64,000 bases of DNA from Chryseobacterium artocarpi (GCF_001684975.1 NZ_MAYH01000048.1:186001-250000); one strand, 5' to 3'. Shown: positions 19,440 to 28,767, counted from the stretch's first letter. Numbers and translations: made by a program. The notes: generated by a model from the letters alone, not told the origin.

Positions 19440-19455
19440 TTACGGTAAACCGTAA
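19440..19455 (+). promoter_or_regulatory. Inverted repeat upstream of the nuclease-helicase operon
   Basis: TTACGGTAAACCGTAA has 7-base perfect arms around two bases. It lies about 50 bases before the nuclease ATG and just upstream of AT-rich sequence containing TTAATTTG and TAACTTGC, near matches to the -7 box. It is not followed by a T run, so an operator is more likely than a terminator. No cognate regulator is adjacent. Confidence 0.45.
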
Positions 19456-19504
19456 TGATAAAAAAATTTAATTTGTAACTTGCATAAGAAACTATAATCA
19501 TTTC

Positions 19505-20299
19505 ATGAACGTCACTTTTGAACAACTTGATGCAGAACACAGATCTTACAAAGGTATTTCTTTGAGTGAAGAAGAGTGCCGAGAACACTTACAAAATGCA
19601 GTTAAAGACAATTTATTAGACCGCGAAGAATGGCAAGATTCTCTTAACAGACTACAGGCGCTGCAAGAAGAAACAGGCTTTATAGCTAATGCGGGATTAA
19701 TTGCAGATATTCAAACATTACTTAACGAGGAAATTGAATTAAAACAATTCCGAATAGGCGAAGCATATGCTGAAATTATTTTGGAACAAGAGTTTGTTTG
19801 CAGGTTTCACTGGAATGAAAATCGTGATGCAAGAAACCCTAGAGGAAATAAAACAGGAGCAGATTTAGTAGGATTTACAGAAGTAAATGGGGAGGTTGTT
19901 TTTCTGTTTGGAGAGGTGAAGACTTCTTCCGAAACAGCCACTCGTCCTCCGCAAGTAATGACCTATGCAGAAGGAATTGAAAAGCAGTTGAGGGATCTTT
20001 ATAATGATAGAAATAAAAGATTTATTCTTATATCATATCTCAAAAACAAGATGCGACATTATCCTGATGGTCATCCATTCAAAATTGACTTTAATGCAAG
20101 CGAACGAAGCTATTACTCAGACACATGTAATTTTCAACTATACGGAGTTCTAGTAAGAGATGTAGAATCTGATGTAAAAGATTTATCTGCAAGTTACGAA
20201 AGGTTAAAAAATCATATATTGGAACCAAATGGGCTCAAACTATTAGCATTATATTTGCCGATTCGAAAAGAAGAGTGGGAAAATATCATTAACGAGTAA
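19505..20299 (+). CDS. HamA-like PD-(D/E)xK nuclease of a Hachiman-like defence pair
   Basis: The 264-residue protein carries a restriction-endonuclease-like core. GEAY (E86) is followed by a strand-turn-strand with GADLVGF (D120) and FGEVKTSS (E137, K139), the D...ExK signature. A helix with QxxxYAEGIEKQL follows. Five bases later begins a Ski2-like helicase gene. A small nuclease followed by a large SF2 helicase is the layout of Hachiman (HamA of the DUF1837 family with HamB) and of AbpAB. In those systems the helicase holds the nuclease in check until phage DNA processing releases it. I favour Hachiman-like on architecture, but the subfamily is uncertain; a solitary restriction-like helicase system remains possible. 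Confidence 0.65.
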   Translation: MNVTFEQLDAEHRSYKGISLSEEECREHLQNAVKDNLLDREEWQDSLNRLQALQEETGFIANAGLIADIQTLLNEEIELKQFRIGEAYAEIILEQEFVCRFHWNENRDARNPRGNKTGADLVGFTEVNGEVVFLFGEVKTSSETATRPPQVMTYAEGIEKQLRDLYNDRNKRFILISYLKNKMRHYPDGHPFKIDFNASERSYYSDTCNFQLYGVLVRDVESDVKDLSASYERLKNHILEPNGLKLLALYLPIRKEEWENIINE

Positions 20300-20304
20300 G
20301 AGTA

Positions 20305-23300
20305 ATGAGTATAAATATAAAATATAGTTTTTTGGAACAAGCATATCCAGATATGCTTGAATCAATTGGTATGCTCATACAAAAAGTAAAATTATCTGCT
20401 CGATTTCATGATATTGAACTAAGTGTAGAGAACATTCAAAAACTATCCATTGCAAAAGAACTTTGTGAACTAAGAATTATTGAACTTTGGGATCAAAGAG
20501 TCGAAAACAATGAATTTAAAGCATTATGTGCAACATATTTTGATATATCTAGCCAAATACCAATCACTTCGCAAAAAGAATATCTTATATATGAGCATTT
20601 TAAAATAATCTCATTTGGATATCTAGGGGAGCAATGGCATTTTGTTAAACAATACTTAAATAAGACGATCAGCCAATTTGAAAATATCGAGGAAGATACT
20701 AATTGGAGTTTGAGAATCTTAACATTATCATTTAAAGCATTAGCTCATTTAGTAAAAAAAGATTCCTGGCACGAAATACGTCAAGGAATCAGTTATATTA
20801 ATCAACTTAGAGAAGAACAGTCCCAATTTGAAAATTCGTTTTTAAACGAGATAAATGAGGAAAGCCGAGCATACGGTGCTGCAGAATTAGTTTCCCTATA
20901 CCATTTTGCTAAAAATATTGAAATTTTAGGAAGGTACTTAATAGAGGGTAGACCTCTTGAACCCGAAACCGAAATTCAATACCATCTCAATTTTGCCAGA
21001 GAATTTTCACAAAAATCAGGTAATCTAAGTCTAACCTTACTATATCAATTTTTTGATGCTTTCACTCAAAAATTAATTCGAAATACTATATGGTATACAA
21101 CTCGTGGAATTAACAATTGGGTAACGAGATTTAATAACTATATTTCTCAAAAAGAAGATAAGGGTCTATTTGAACTATTATATCCTCAACGGGAATCTAT
21201 TATCGAAGGAGAACTCTTAAATCCGGCTCATAGAGCAGTAGTTATTAACTTACCTACATCGAGTGGTAAAACTTTGATAGCCGAGTATAAAATTCTGCAG
21301 GCTCTTAATCAATTTAAAGCCCAAGGGGGATGGATTGCTTATCTAGCACCAACGAAGGCTTTAGTCAATCAGGTTTATATCCAGTTAAAAAAGGATCTTG
21401 GTTCAATAGGAATCAAAGTTGAAAAAGCTAGTGGGGCTATAGATCTTGATGGCTTTGAACAACATTTGATTGAAGAAAATGGAAATAACACTGATTTCGA
21501 CATTTTAGTCACAACATATGAAAAAATGAACCTACTGGTTCGACAAGGTCTTGGTACAACAGCAGAACGACCTTTGGTATTAACTGTTGTTGATGAAGCA
21601 CACAATATTGAAGAGTCATCACGAGGTTTAAATTTAGAGTTTTTACTATCTACAATAAAAAATGATTGTGAAGAAGCCAATTTTCTGTTGATGACACCTG
21701 ACATTATCAATTCAACTGAAATTTCTTCATGGCTTGCTGGTGACAGGGGGCATGTCATTAATCTTGAATTAGATTGGTGGCAACCTAACGAAAGAATTGT
21801 AGGCGCTGTTGAAGTAGTTGGAAGAGGCAGAAATTACAGTATTTCTTTAAAACCTTTGCATACAGACAAAGGCACATATGAAATTGGAGAATCACTCCCT
21901 ATTGTTGACTATATTAATGCGGGGCTTACAAAAGCTGAGTTAACAGCATCGAAATCAAAAATCATTTCTTTCCTAGCTGCCGTAATACTTGATATTGAAA
22001 CACCAATAATAATATTGGCTTCGAGTCCAAATGAAACGTACACTATAGCAGAAAAACTTTACAACGATTCAGTTGAATTTGAAGAACAAGATGAAGATGT
22101 CAATTTATTAATACGTTTAGTAAAAAGTGAGCTAGGCGAAAACTTTCCACTTGCTAAATATCTAACAAAAAGGATTGCTATACATAGTTCTGCTCTACCT
22201 GATGATATCAGGTTTCTTGTCGAAGATCTTATGACTAATGAGAAATTGCAAGCTATTATTGCAACTACAACTATTGCACAAGGTATTAACTTCCCTGTCT
22301 CTGCAGTAATTGTTGGGTCTTATAACTACCCTTTTGCAGGGCCAATGCCAGTTAGAGATTTTTGGAATCTTGCAGGAAGAGTTGGAAGAGCAGGTCAGGA
22401 AAGTATGGGATGGGTAGGCATGGCAGTAAGAAATGATAGTGATCTAGTTGAAGTAACAAATTATGTAAAAAAAGCTTCTGACGAACTTCATTCTCAATTG
22501 GTAAATGCCATTGATGTAGCATTAAGGCATGCTGATTCTGATTTTGATAGATGGCTATATTTTGATGAACGTTGGTCAGCAATTTTACAGTTCATTTCCC
22601 ATTTAAGAAGACAGACTGCCCAACAGGAAGCATTTTTAGCACAATTGGAACTAAAACTACAAGGTACTTTTGGTTACAGGCAATTGTCGCAGGAGAAAAA
22701 AGTATTCTTACGGGAACATCTTCGTAGGTATGCTTCTAATTTGAGTTTTGCTGATGCAAAAATGTCAGATTCAACGGGATTTTCTTCTGTATCCGTACGA
22801 CAAATGATAGGAAGATTAATAGGAGCAGATATAAATGCTACAGACTGGAATAAGAATCAACTTTTTTCAGAGCAAAATCAGACAATGCAAAAACTTGTTG
22901 GGATTATGCTTAACACCTACGAAATTAGGAAATCGATGGATGAGCTGAATGGAGGGGATCAGATTTTAGATAAAGCATCCATCTCACGATTAGTCGTTGA
23001 CTGGGTTAATGGTAAAGAATTACCAATAATTGCGGCGAGGTTATATCCTAATGAAAGTGAAACTGTGGCAATTCAAAAAACTACAAAAGCGTTATATAAA
23101 GTTGTCGCAAATTCGGCAACATGGGGATTATCTGCATTGCAAAAAATGCCAACAAGTGGAATTGATTGGGATAGCTTATCAGATATTGATAAAAAGAAAA
23201 TGGCAAATTTACCCGCATATCTTCATTATGGTGTTAATACGGACGAGGGAGTTCTAATGAGAAAAAACAATGTACCTAGAAGTATTGCAAAACATATGGG

Positions 23301-23472
23301 AGCATTATATCAAGCAAGTATTGATGGTAACATTTTTAACCAAACATCAGATTCAGTTGATCTTTGGTTAAAAAATCAATCTATAGACATTTGGAGCAGA
23401 GCGAGACCTGCTGGTTCGTCGTTATCCGGAGAAGATTACAAAAAGGTTTGGAAAAAGCTAAATGGGATTTAA
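20305..23472 (+). CDS. HamB-like Ski2-type SF2 helicase
   Basis: This 1055-residue protein has about 300 helical N-terminal residues and then a complete SF2 helicase core. Motif I PTSSGKT lies near 317-323, LAPTKALVNQ follows, motif II VVDEAHNIEE is near 428-437, motif V ATTTIAQGINFP near 650, and motif VI NLAGRVGRAGQE near 687-698. The QGINFP and GRxGRAG forms are typical of Ski2-like helicases. The remaining C-terminal third is helical. It would use ATP to translocate on nucleic acid and partner the nuclease encoded five bases upstream. It is long for the family because of the N-terminal part. Two hairpins with T runs follow the gene. Confidence 0.75.
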   Translation: MSINIKYSFLEQAYPDMLESIGMLIQKVKLSARFHDIELSVENIQKLSIAKELCELRIIELWDQRVENNEFKALCATYFDISSQIPITSQKEYLIYEHFKIISFGYLGEQWHFVKQYLNKTISQFENIEEDTNWSLRILTLSFKALAHLVKKDSWHEIRQGISYINQLREEQSQFENSFLNEINEESRAYGAAELVSLYHFAKNIEILGRYLIEGRPLEPETEIQYHLNFAREFSQKSGNLSLTLLYQFFDAFTQKLIRNTIWYTTRGINNWVTRFNNYISQKEDKGLFELLYPQRESIIEGELLNPAHRAVVINLPTSSGKTLIAEYKILQALNQFKAQGGWIAYLAPTKALVNQVYIQLKKDLGSIGIKVEKASGAIDLDGFEQHLIEENGNNTDFDILVTTYEKMNLLVRQGLGTTAERPLVLTVVDEAHNIEESSRGLNLEFLLSTIKNDCEEANFLLMTPDIINSTEISSWLAGDRGHVINLELDWWQPNERIVGAVEVVGRGRNYSISLKPLHTDKGTYEIGESLPIVDYINAGLTKAELTASKSKIISFLAAVILDIETPIIILASSPNETYTIAEKLYNDSVEFEEQDEDVNLLIRLVKSELGENFPLAKYLTKRIAIHSSALPDDIRFLVEDLMTNEKLQAIIATTTIAQGINFPVSAVIVGSYNYPFAGPMPVRDFWNLAGRVGRAGQESMGWVGMAVRNDSDLVEVTNYVKKASDELHSQLVNAIDVALRHADSDFDRWLYFDERWSAILQFISHLRRQTAQQEAFLAQLELKLQGTFGYRQLSQEKKVFLREHLRRYASNLSFADAKMSDSTGFSSVSVRQMIGRLIGADINATDWNKNQLFSEQNQTMQKLVGIMLNTYEIRKSMDELNGGDQILDKASISRLVVDWVNGKELPIIAARLYPNESETVAIQKTTKALYKVVANSATWGLSALQKMPTSGIDWDSLSDIDKKKMANLPAYLHYGVNTDEGVLMRKNNVPRSIAKHMGALYQASIDGNIFNQTSDSVDLWLKNQSIDIWSRARPAGSSLSGEDYKKVWKKLNGI

Positions 23473-23526
23473 ATAAGCCAAACTGGGTCATTTAAATTTA
23501 CTTTGAAATAATAATTACATTTGTTT

Positions 23527-23551
23527 TATCCCTTTTCTAAGGGATAATTTT
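23527..23551 (+). terminator. Terminator hairpin 1 after the helicase gene
   Basis: Eight-base arms TATCCCTT (23527-23534) and AAGGGATA (23539-23546) with a TTCT loop are followed by a short T run. Confidence 0.6.
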
Positions 23552-23569
23552 TCATCATTTGTGTTTGTT

Positions 23570-23595
23570 AACTTCCATTAGGGGAAGTTTTTTAT
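23570..23595 (+). terminator. Terminator hairpin 2 after the helicase gene
   Basis: Arms AACTTCC (23570-23576) and GGAAGTT (23583-23589) are followed by a T run that extends almost to the end of the converging repressor gene. Two tandem terminators insulate the helicase operon from that gene. Confidence 0.65.
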
Positions 23596-23596
23596 T

Positions 23597-24382
23597 TCAT
23601 TGATTTAATCTTAAAATACTGTTTTCAAGATTACTGATACTTCTTTTGGCATCATCGACTAAAATTTTTAAATTCTTTTCATCGGATAAATTATGCGGTT
23701 TATAATCTTGGGGTAGAATTCCTCTTACATATCGCCACACTTCAGATATTTCTTCCAAAGCAATGTCGTATGGTTCATAAAATGAATTATCAGCAGATAC
23801 TGTGATAACTTTTTTATTTCTTTTCAACAACGTCTTGTAAGTAATTCCATCACGGGTTACAAAAATATATTCCTTATTGGATTTTAAATCGTCTAACTTC
23901 TCTACATACTCTCCAATAATAATTGATTGATCTGCAAATGGAGGCATTGAATCACCATCTGCCAAAAATGCTCTGTATTTTCCATTTGTTAAAAACGGTA
24001 ACTGCATCTTTTGAAGACTTTCAATAAATTCAGGATCACTAAATCCTTTAAGATACCCCATAGAAGCCTTTTGTGGGACAATTTCAATAAAATTATTTCC
24101 TTCAGAATCCACAACTACAGGAAGCAAAATCTTATTTCCCGGCAAATTAACCATTTGCTCCAAAGGAAACTTTCTAATATCAACAGTCACCAGCAAATCA
24201 ATACTTATATTGTAATACTTTGAAATTCTTATCAATACTTCAATTGGTGGCTCTGCTGCTCCATATTCATAGGAAACATATCTAGATCTGGTCAAAATTA
24301 ATTCTTCCGCCAGCTTATGCTGGGATAGATTTTTTTTACCTCTCAAAAACACGATGTTATCTGCAAAAATTGACATTGTCAT
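23597..24382 (-). CDS. LexA-like repressor (XRE helix-turn-helix plus S24 protease domain)
   Basis: The 261-residue product has an N-terminal XRE helix-turn-helix (about 5-62, LSQHKLAEELILTRSRYVSYE) and a C-terminal S24/LexA-type domain. The catalytic serine is in DGDSMPP (S145) and the lysine in ITYKTLL (K183). The segment where these regulators self-cleave reads QKASMGYLKGF, giving Met108-Gly109 where Ala-Gly or Cys-Gly is usual. It is divergent from two translesion polymerase genes, and a perfect palindrome covers its start codon. It is therefore expected to repress itself and those genes until DNA damage, like LexA or ImuR-type regulators. Whether the Met-Gly bond is cut is unknown. A second ATG two codons in is possible. 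Confidence 0.8.
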   Translation of the reverse strand: MTMSIFADNIVFLRGKKNLSQHKLAEELILTRSRYVSYEYGAAEPPIEVLIRISKYYNISIDLLVTVDIRKFPLEQMVNLPGNKILLPVVVDSEGNNFIEIVPQKASMGYLKGFSDPEFIESLQKMQLPFLTNGKYRAFLADGDSMPPFADQSIIIGEYVEKLDDLKSNKEYIFVTRDGITYKTLLKRNKKVITVSADNSFYEPYDIALEEISEVWRYVRGILPQDYKPHNLSDEKNLKILVDDAKRSISNLENSILRLNQ

Positions 24383-24394
24383 AATTTATGACAA
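24376..24394. promoter_or_regulatory. Operator palindrome at the S24 repressor start
   Basis: TTGTCATAATTTATGACAA is a perfect 9+1+9 inverted repeat. It covers the repressor start codon (24380-24382) and lies directly downstream of that gene's -7 box, so a bound dimer would block the gene. Half sites TTGTCA and TGAC recur at 24422-24436 beside the polymerase promoter. This points to autoregulation by the S24 repressor. Confidence 0.75.
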
Positions 24395-24402
24395 CAAAAA
24401 TA
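24395..24402 (-). promoter_or_regulatory. -7 box of the S24 repressor gene
   Basis: On the minus strand this reads TATTTTTG, an exact TAnnTTTG, 12 bases from the start codon and abutting the palindromic operator. Confidence 0.6.
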
Positions 24403-24421
24403 CAAAAATTGTTTAAAAACG

Positions 24422-24436
24422 TGACTAATTTTGTCA
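24422..24436 (+). promoter_or_regulatory. Promoter and second operator-like site of the translesion polymerase operon
   Basis: TGACTAATTTTGTCA contains an exact -7 box TAATTTTG (24426-24433) flanked by TGAC and GTCA, which match the half sites of the palindrome at 24376-24394 with a different spacing. The ATG at 24438 comes five bases after the -7 box, so the transcript is likely leaderless. Confidence 0.6.
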
Positions 24437-24437
24437 A

Positions 24438-25580
24438 ATGGAACGAGCAATTGCACATATGGATTTGGACACATTTTTTGTTTCCTGTGAACGGCTGAGA
24501 GATTCTGTATTAAAGAATCAGCCCGTCATTATAGGAGGTGGAGATCGTGGTGTCGTGGCATCCTGCTCGTATGAAGCCAGAAAATTCGGAGTACGTTCCG
24601 CTATGCCGATTAGGATGGCTTTGCGTTTGTGCCCTGAAGCACAGGTTATCAAAGGCGATATGGAATATTACTCCAATATGTCACATATGGTAACAGAAAT
24701 CATTCAGGAAAAAGTACCGGTCATGGAAAAAGCCAGTGTGGATGAATTCTATCTTGACCTTTCCGGAATGGATAAATTTTTCGGATGTTATCAGTGGACA
24801 GCTGAGATTGCCGATGCTGTTATTAAACACACTGGTTTACCAATAAGCTTTGCGCTTTCAACCAATAAAACAGTTTCAAAAATCGGAACCGGAGAAGCAA
24901 AACCTACCGGAAAATTAGAATTAAAACTACAGGAGATTCAGCCTTTCTTAAATCCATTATCAGTTAAAAAAATTCCTATGGTTGGCAATGTCACCTTCGA
25001 ACTGCTTTCAAGGCTAGGAGTAAGAAAAATTGAAACCCTTTCCAAAATGCCTGCTGATGTGTTGCAGCAATTGATTGGAAAAAATGGGATTGAACTTTGG
25101 AAGAAAGCTAACGGTATCGATAACAACCCCGTGATTCAATATTCAGAACGAAAATCAATTTCTACCGAAACTACTTTTTCAGAAGACACCATCGATGTTC
25201 AAAATATCAGGAGCATTCTTTCAGGAATGGTAGAACAGTTATGCTATCAGCTGAGGAATGAAAAATGGCTGACCTCAACGGTTTCTATAAGAATCCGATA
25301 TGCCAATTTTGATACCGAGACTAAACAATGTAAAGTTCCCTATACCTCAGCAGATCACACCCTGCTAAAATATGTCTTGGAATTGTTTCAAAAGGCTTAT
25401 ACCAGAAGAATGAGAATTCGTCTAGTGGGAGTCAAATTTACAGGCTTAGTTCACGGAAACCATCAAATGAATCTTTTTGAAGATACAGAAGAATTGATAT
25501 CATTATATCAGACTATGGATAAAATCAAAGATCGTTTTGGACTAAAGAGTGTAGGAAGAGCTTCAGGTCTTATAAATTAA
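24438..25580 (+). CDS. dinB: Y-family DNA polymerase (Pol IV/ImuB-like)
   Basis: The 380-residue protein has the Y-family catalytic residues in MDLDTFF (D9, D11) and SVDEFYLDL (D102, E103), the helix-hairpin-helix thumb, and a little-finger domain. QMNLF at 343-347 fits the sliding-clamp binding motif QxxLF. Because the catalytic acids are intact it should be an active translesion polymerase, unlike classic ImuB, which has lost them. It is the first gene of a damage-response operon with a DnaE2-like polymerase 9 bases downstream and is divergent from an S24 repressor. Confidence 0.88.
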   Translation: MERAIAHMDLDTFFVSCERLRDSVLKNQPVIIGGGDRGVVASCSYEARKFGVRSAMPIRMALRLCPEAQVIKGDMEYYSNMSHMVTEIIQEKVPVMEKASVDEFYLDLSGMDKFFGCYQWTAEIADAVIKHTGLPISFALSTNKTVSKIGTGEAKPTGKLELKLQEIQPFLNPLSVKKIPMVGNVTFELLSRLGVRKIETLSKMPADVLQQLIGKNGIELWKKANGIDNNPVIQYSERKSISTETTFSEDTIDVQNIRSILSGMVEQLCYQLRNEKWLTSTVSIRIRYANFDTETKQCKVPYTSADHTLLKYVLELFQKAYTRRMRIRLVGVKFTGLVHGNHQMNLFEDTEELISLYQTMDKIKDRFGLKSVGRASGLIN

Positions 25581-25589
25581 TAGATTATT

Positions 25590-28500
25590 ATGTTTCTCAA
25601 TTGTCATACCTATCATAGCTTACGTTATGGGACTATTTCTGTCGAAGATCTGGTTCAGCTAGCTGTAGATTATAAACTTAAAGTTTTGGCATTGACAGAC
25701 ATAAATACAGTAACTGGAATTTATCAATTCTATAAGCTGTGTCTGGAAAAAGGTATTAAACCAATTGTTGGAGTTGATGTCAGAGTTGAGAATGAACAAT
25801 ATTATATATGTTTAGCTAAGAACCCAAAAGGCATTGCTGAGATTAATCGACTGTTAACAGATTATAATTGTGAAGGTATTGAAATACCAAAAGTGAATCC
25901 ACCTGTAGAAAATTGTTTTGTAATTTATTCTTTACAGAATATGCCCGATAAACTATCGGATCATGAATTTATTGGTATTAGACAAGATGAATTAAATTTC
26001 CTGATTAATTCGGAATTAAAATCTCTAATCCATAAAATGGTCATTTTTCATCCGGTAACCTTTAAAACCGATGATGAATATGAACTCCATAAAGTATTAC
26101 GTGCAATCGATGGCAATACCCTTTATACTAAACTCATTGAAAAAGATTACTGTAAAAAAAATGAGTATTTTACGAATAAGAAAAAACTATTGAGTCAATA
26201 TGTACAATACCCTGAAATCATTGAAAATACTAAATACATTGTCAGTGAATGCAGTTTTGACTTCAATTTTAAACCCCCTAAGAACAAAAAGTATTACACT
26301 GACAGTAAGGAAAACGATCTTAAATTGCTATCTCAACTGGCTTATGATGGTTTGGGTCGAAGATATCCTATTAATAACAGTCAGGCAATCGAAAGGATTG
26401 AAAAAGAATTGTCTGTCATTGACCAACTGAATTTCTGCGGTTATTTTTTAATTACTTGGGACATTATTCAATACAGCAAAAGCATGGGTTTTATGCACGT
26501 AGGTAGAGGAAGCGGTGCTAATAGTATTATTGCTTACTGTTTAGGAATTTCAGATATATGTCCATTAGAGCTTGACTTATACTTTGAAAGGTTTCTTAAC
26601 CTTAATCGCAAGTCACCTCCCGACTTCGACATCGATTGGAGTTGGAAAAATCGGGATACAATCCTTGAATACATCTTTAAAAAATATGGCAGAGATCACG
26701 TAGCCTTTTGTGGAACTAATGTAGAATTCAAAAGAAAATCAAGATTTAGAGAACTCGGAAAAGTATTCGGTCTTCCCAAGGATGAGCTGGATCAACTTTC
26801 TAAAAAGCCTAAAGAATTACATGATCAGAATTCTGTAGTTCAGGAGATTTATAAATATGAGCAGTTGTTGATAGGCTTTCCCAATCAAAGAAGTATGCAC
26901 TCTTGCGGAATTTTAATATCTGAAGAACCGATTACCAATTACTCTGCATTAGAGTTTCCACCAAAAGAATTTCCGATTGTTCAATTTGATATGCATACAG
27001 CCGAAGATATTGGATTGGAAAAATTTGACATTCTCTCCCAAAGAGGGTTGGGAACAATAAAAGATACTGTCACTCTGATTGAAGAAAAAAGAGGTATTAA
27101 TGTCGATATTGAAGATACCACCATCTCGAAAAATGAAGCCAAATGCAACGAATACCTAAGTATTGGAAAAACCATAGGCTGTTTCTATATTGAATCACCT
27201 GCAATGAGAGGTTTATTAAGAAGGCTCAAATGTGATAATTACAAAGTATTGGTTGCGGCGTCATCAATAATCCGACCAGGTGTAGCACAGAGCGGTATGA
27301 TGCGCGAGTATATTTTTCGCCATAACCATCCTGGACAGTTTGAATATTTCCATGACGTATTTGCAAAAGAACTGGGAGAAACCTATGGCATTATGGTATA
27401 TCAGGAGGATGTGATCAAAATCGCAATGCACTTCGGTGGTGTTTCAGCAGCTAATGGTGATGTTCTTAGAAGAGCAATGAGTGGTAAGGGGCGCTCTCTT
27501 TCTGCTTTACAAAAATTAAAAGATGACTTCTTTGATTCTTGCAAAAAAAAAGGACATCCTGAGCAGCTTTCTCAAGAAGTATACCGTCAGATTGAATCTT
27601 TTGCAGGCTATTCATTCTGTAAAGCCCACTCTGCTTCTTATGCAGTTGAAAGTTATCAGAGTTTGTATTTAAAAGCTTACTACCCTATTGAATTTATGGT
27701 ATCCGCTATTAATAATGGTGGAGGATTTTACAGAACAGAAGTTTACATTCATGAAGCAAAAATGTCAGGCGCAGTGATTCACAATCCATGTGTCAACCTA
27801 AGCGAACTCAACACTACAGTATATGGAACAGATGTATACTTAGGGCTGATGCATATCGAAAAACTTGAAACTTCTGTTAAACTTTTCATTCCTGAAGAAA
27901 GAAAAGAAAATGGGGACTACAGATCATTGGAAGATTTTGTAAAAAGGGTCAATATTGGTATTGAAACATTACAAATATTAATTTTTGTCGGAGCCTTTAG
28001 ATTCACAGGAAAACAGAAACATGAACTATTAATTGAGGCTAGATTTCTTTTATCAAAGAATCAATATAAAACAAAAATCATATCGTTATTTGACGAACCT
28101 CAAAAAAATTATGAATTGCCCATTATCGAAAGAAATCCATTTGAAGATGCTTTTGATGAAATTGAGATATTGGGTTTTCCAGTCTCCTATTCTATTTTTG
28201 ATTTACTGAAAACAAAATACAGAGGTCATGTGTTAGTAAAAGACCTTTTGAAATATCACAAGAAACAGGTAAAAATGTTAGCTTATCTCATTTCCAGAAA
28301 GCATGTTCCTATTAAAATGAAAAATCATCCGGATAAAAAAGATGATATGTATTTTGGAACTTGGGTTGATGCAGAAGGGCAATACTTTGATACCGCTCAT
28401 TTTCCTGACAGCCTCAAACAATTTCCTTTTAAGGAAGGTGGCATTTATTATTTACTAGGAACTGTTGAAGTGGACTACCACTTTCCGACTGTTACCATTA

Positions 28501-28676
28501 TCAAAATGGCAAAAATGCCACTGATTGCCGATCCTAGATATTCAAAGGATGAGGATAAAGCTAAAGAAGTTGAAAACAGTCTTCGCGAAGATATCAGTAT
28601 GACCCACAGAAATCCATATCCTAAAGAGTGTGAAATCAACTTACCTAGGTATAAAATTAGTATTGATTGTTCATAA
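25590..28676 (+). CDS. dnaE2: DnaE2-like error-prone DNA polymerase III alpha subunit
   Basis: The 1028-residue protein begins with a PHP domain (NCHTYHSLRYG, ALTDINTVTG) and contains the C-family polymerase active site PDFDIDW at about 343-349, plus YQEDVIKIA and the FAGYSFCKAHSASYA region. At 1028 residues it is shorter than a replicative DnaE and close to DnaE2. Its position behind a Y-family polymerase and beside an S24 repressor matches the mutasome cassettes (imuB-dnaE2) of other bacteria, in which DnaE2 extends from lesions. A separate ImuA-like gene is not present here. It is expected to act in damage-induced mutagenesis. Confidence 0.85.
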   Translation: MFLNCHTYHSLRYGTISVEDLVQLAVDYKLKVLALTDINTVTGIYQFYKLCLEKGIKPIVGVDVRVENEQYYICLAKNPKGIAEINRLLTDYNCEGIEIPKVNPPVENCFVIYSLQNMPDKLSDHEFIGIRQDELNFLINSELKSLIHKMVIFHPVTFKTDDEYELHKVLRAIDGNTLYTKLIEKDYCKKNEYFTNKKKLLSQYVQYPEIIENTKYIVSECSFDFNFKPPKNKKYYTDSKENDLKLLSQLAYDGLGRRYPINNSQAIERIEKELSVIDQLNFCGYFLITWDIIQYSKSMGFMHVGRGSGANSIIAYCLGISDICPLELDLYFERFLNLNRKSPPDFDIDWSWKNRDTILEYIFKKYGRDHVAFCGTNVEFKRKSRFRELGKVFGLPKDELDQLSKKPKELHDQNSVVQEIYKYEQLLIGFPNQRSMHSCGILISEEPITNYSALEFPPKEFPIVQFDMHTAEDIGLEKFDILSQRGLGTIKDTVTLIEEKRGINVDIEDTTISKNEAKCNEYLSIGKTIGCFYIESPAMRGLLRRLKCDNYKVLVAASSIIRPGVAQSGMMREYIFRHNHPGQFEYFHDVFAKELGETYGIMVYQEDVIKIAMHFGGVSAANGDVLRRAMSGKGRSLSALQKLKDDFFDSCKKKGHPEQLSQEVYRQIESFAGYSFCKAHSASYAVESYQSLYLKAYYPIEFMVSAINNGGGFYRTEVYIHEAKMSGAVIHNPCVNLSELNTTVYGTDVYLGLMHIEKLETSVKLFIPEERKENGDYRSLEDFVKRVNIGIETLQILIFVGAFRFTGKQKHELLIEARFLLSKNQYKTKIISLFDEPQKNYELPIIERNPFEDAFDEIEILGFPVSYSIFDLLKTKYRGHVLVKDLLKYHKKQVKMLAYLISRKHVPIKMKNHPDKKDDMYFGTWVDAEGQYFDTAHFPDSLKQFPFKEGGIYYLLGTVEVDYHFPTVTIIKMAKMPLIADPRYSKDEDKAKEVENSLREDISMTHRNPYPKECEINLPRYKISIDCS

Positions 28677-28743
28677 TTAATATTAATTTCAAATTTTAAT
28701 TTACTCTTAAAAGCTTAGTAAACAATAAAATGCAAAAATTAAT

Positions 28744-28751
28744 TACTTTTG
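28744..28751 (+). promoter_or_regulatory. -7 box for the MBL-fold gene
   Basis: TACTTTTG exactly matches TAnnTTTG and ends 16 bases before the ATG at 28768. It makes the MBL gene its own unit rather than a third polymerase-operon gene. Confidence 0.5.
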
Positions 28752-28767
28752 GGAAAACTAAATTATT

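Noticed and set aside
25590..28676. Replicative DnaE assignment for the DNA polymerase III alpha gene
   Set aside because: Shorter than a replicative alpha subunit and located in a damage-response operon with a Y-family polymerase and S24 repressor.
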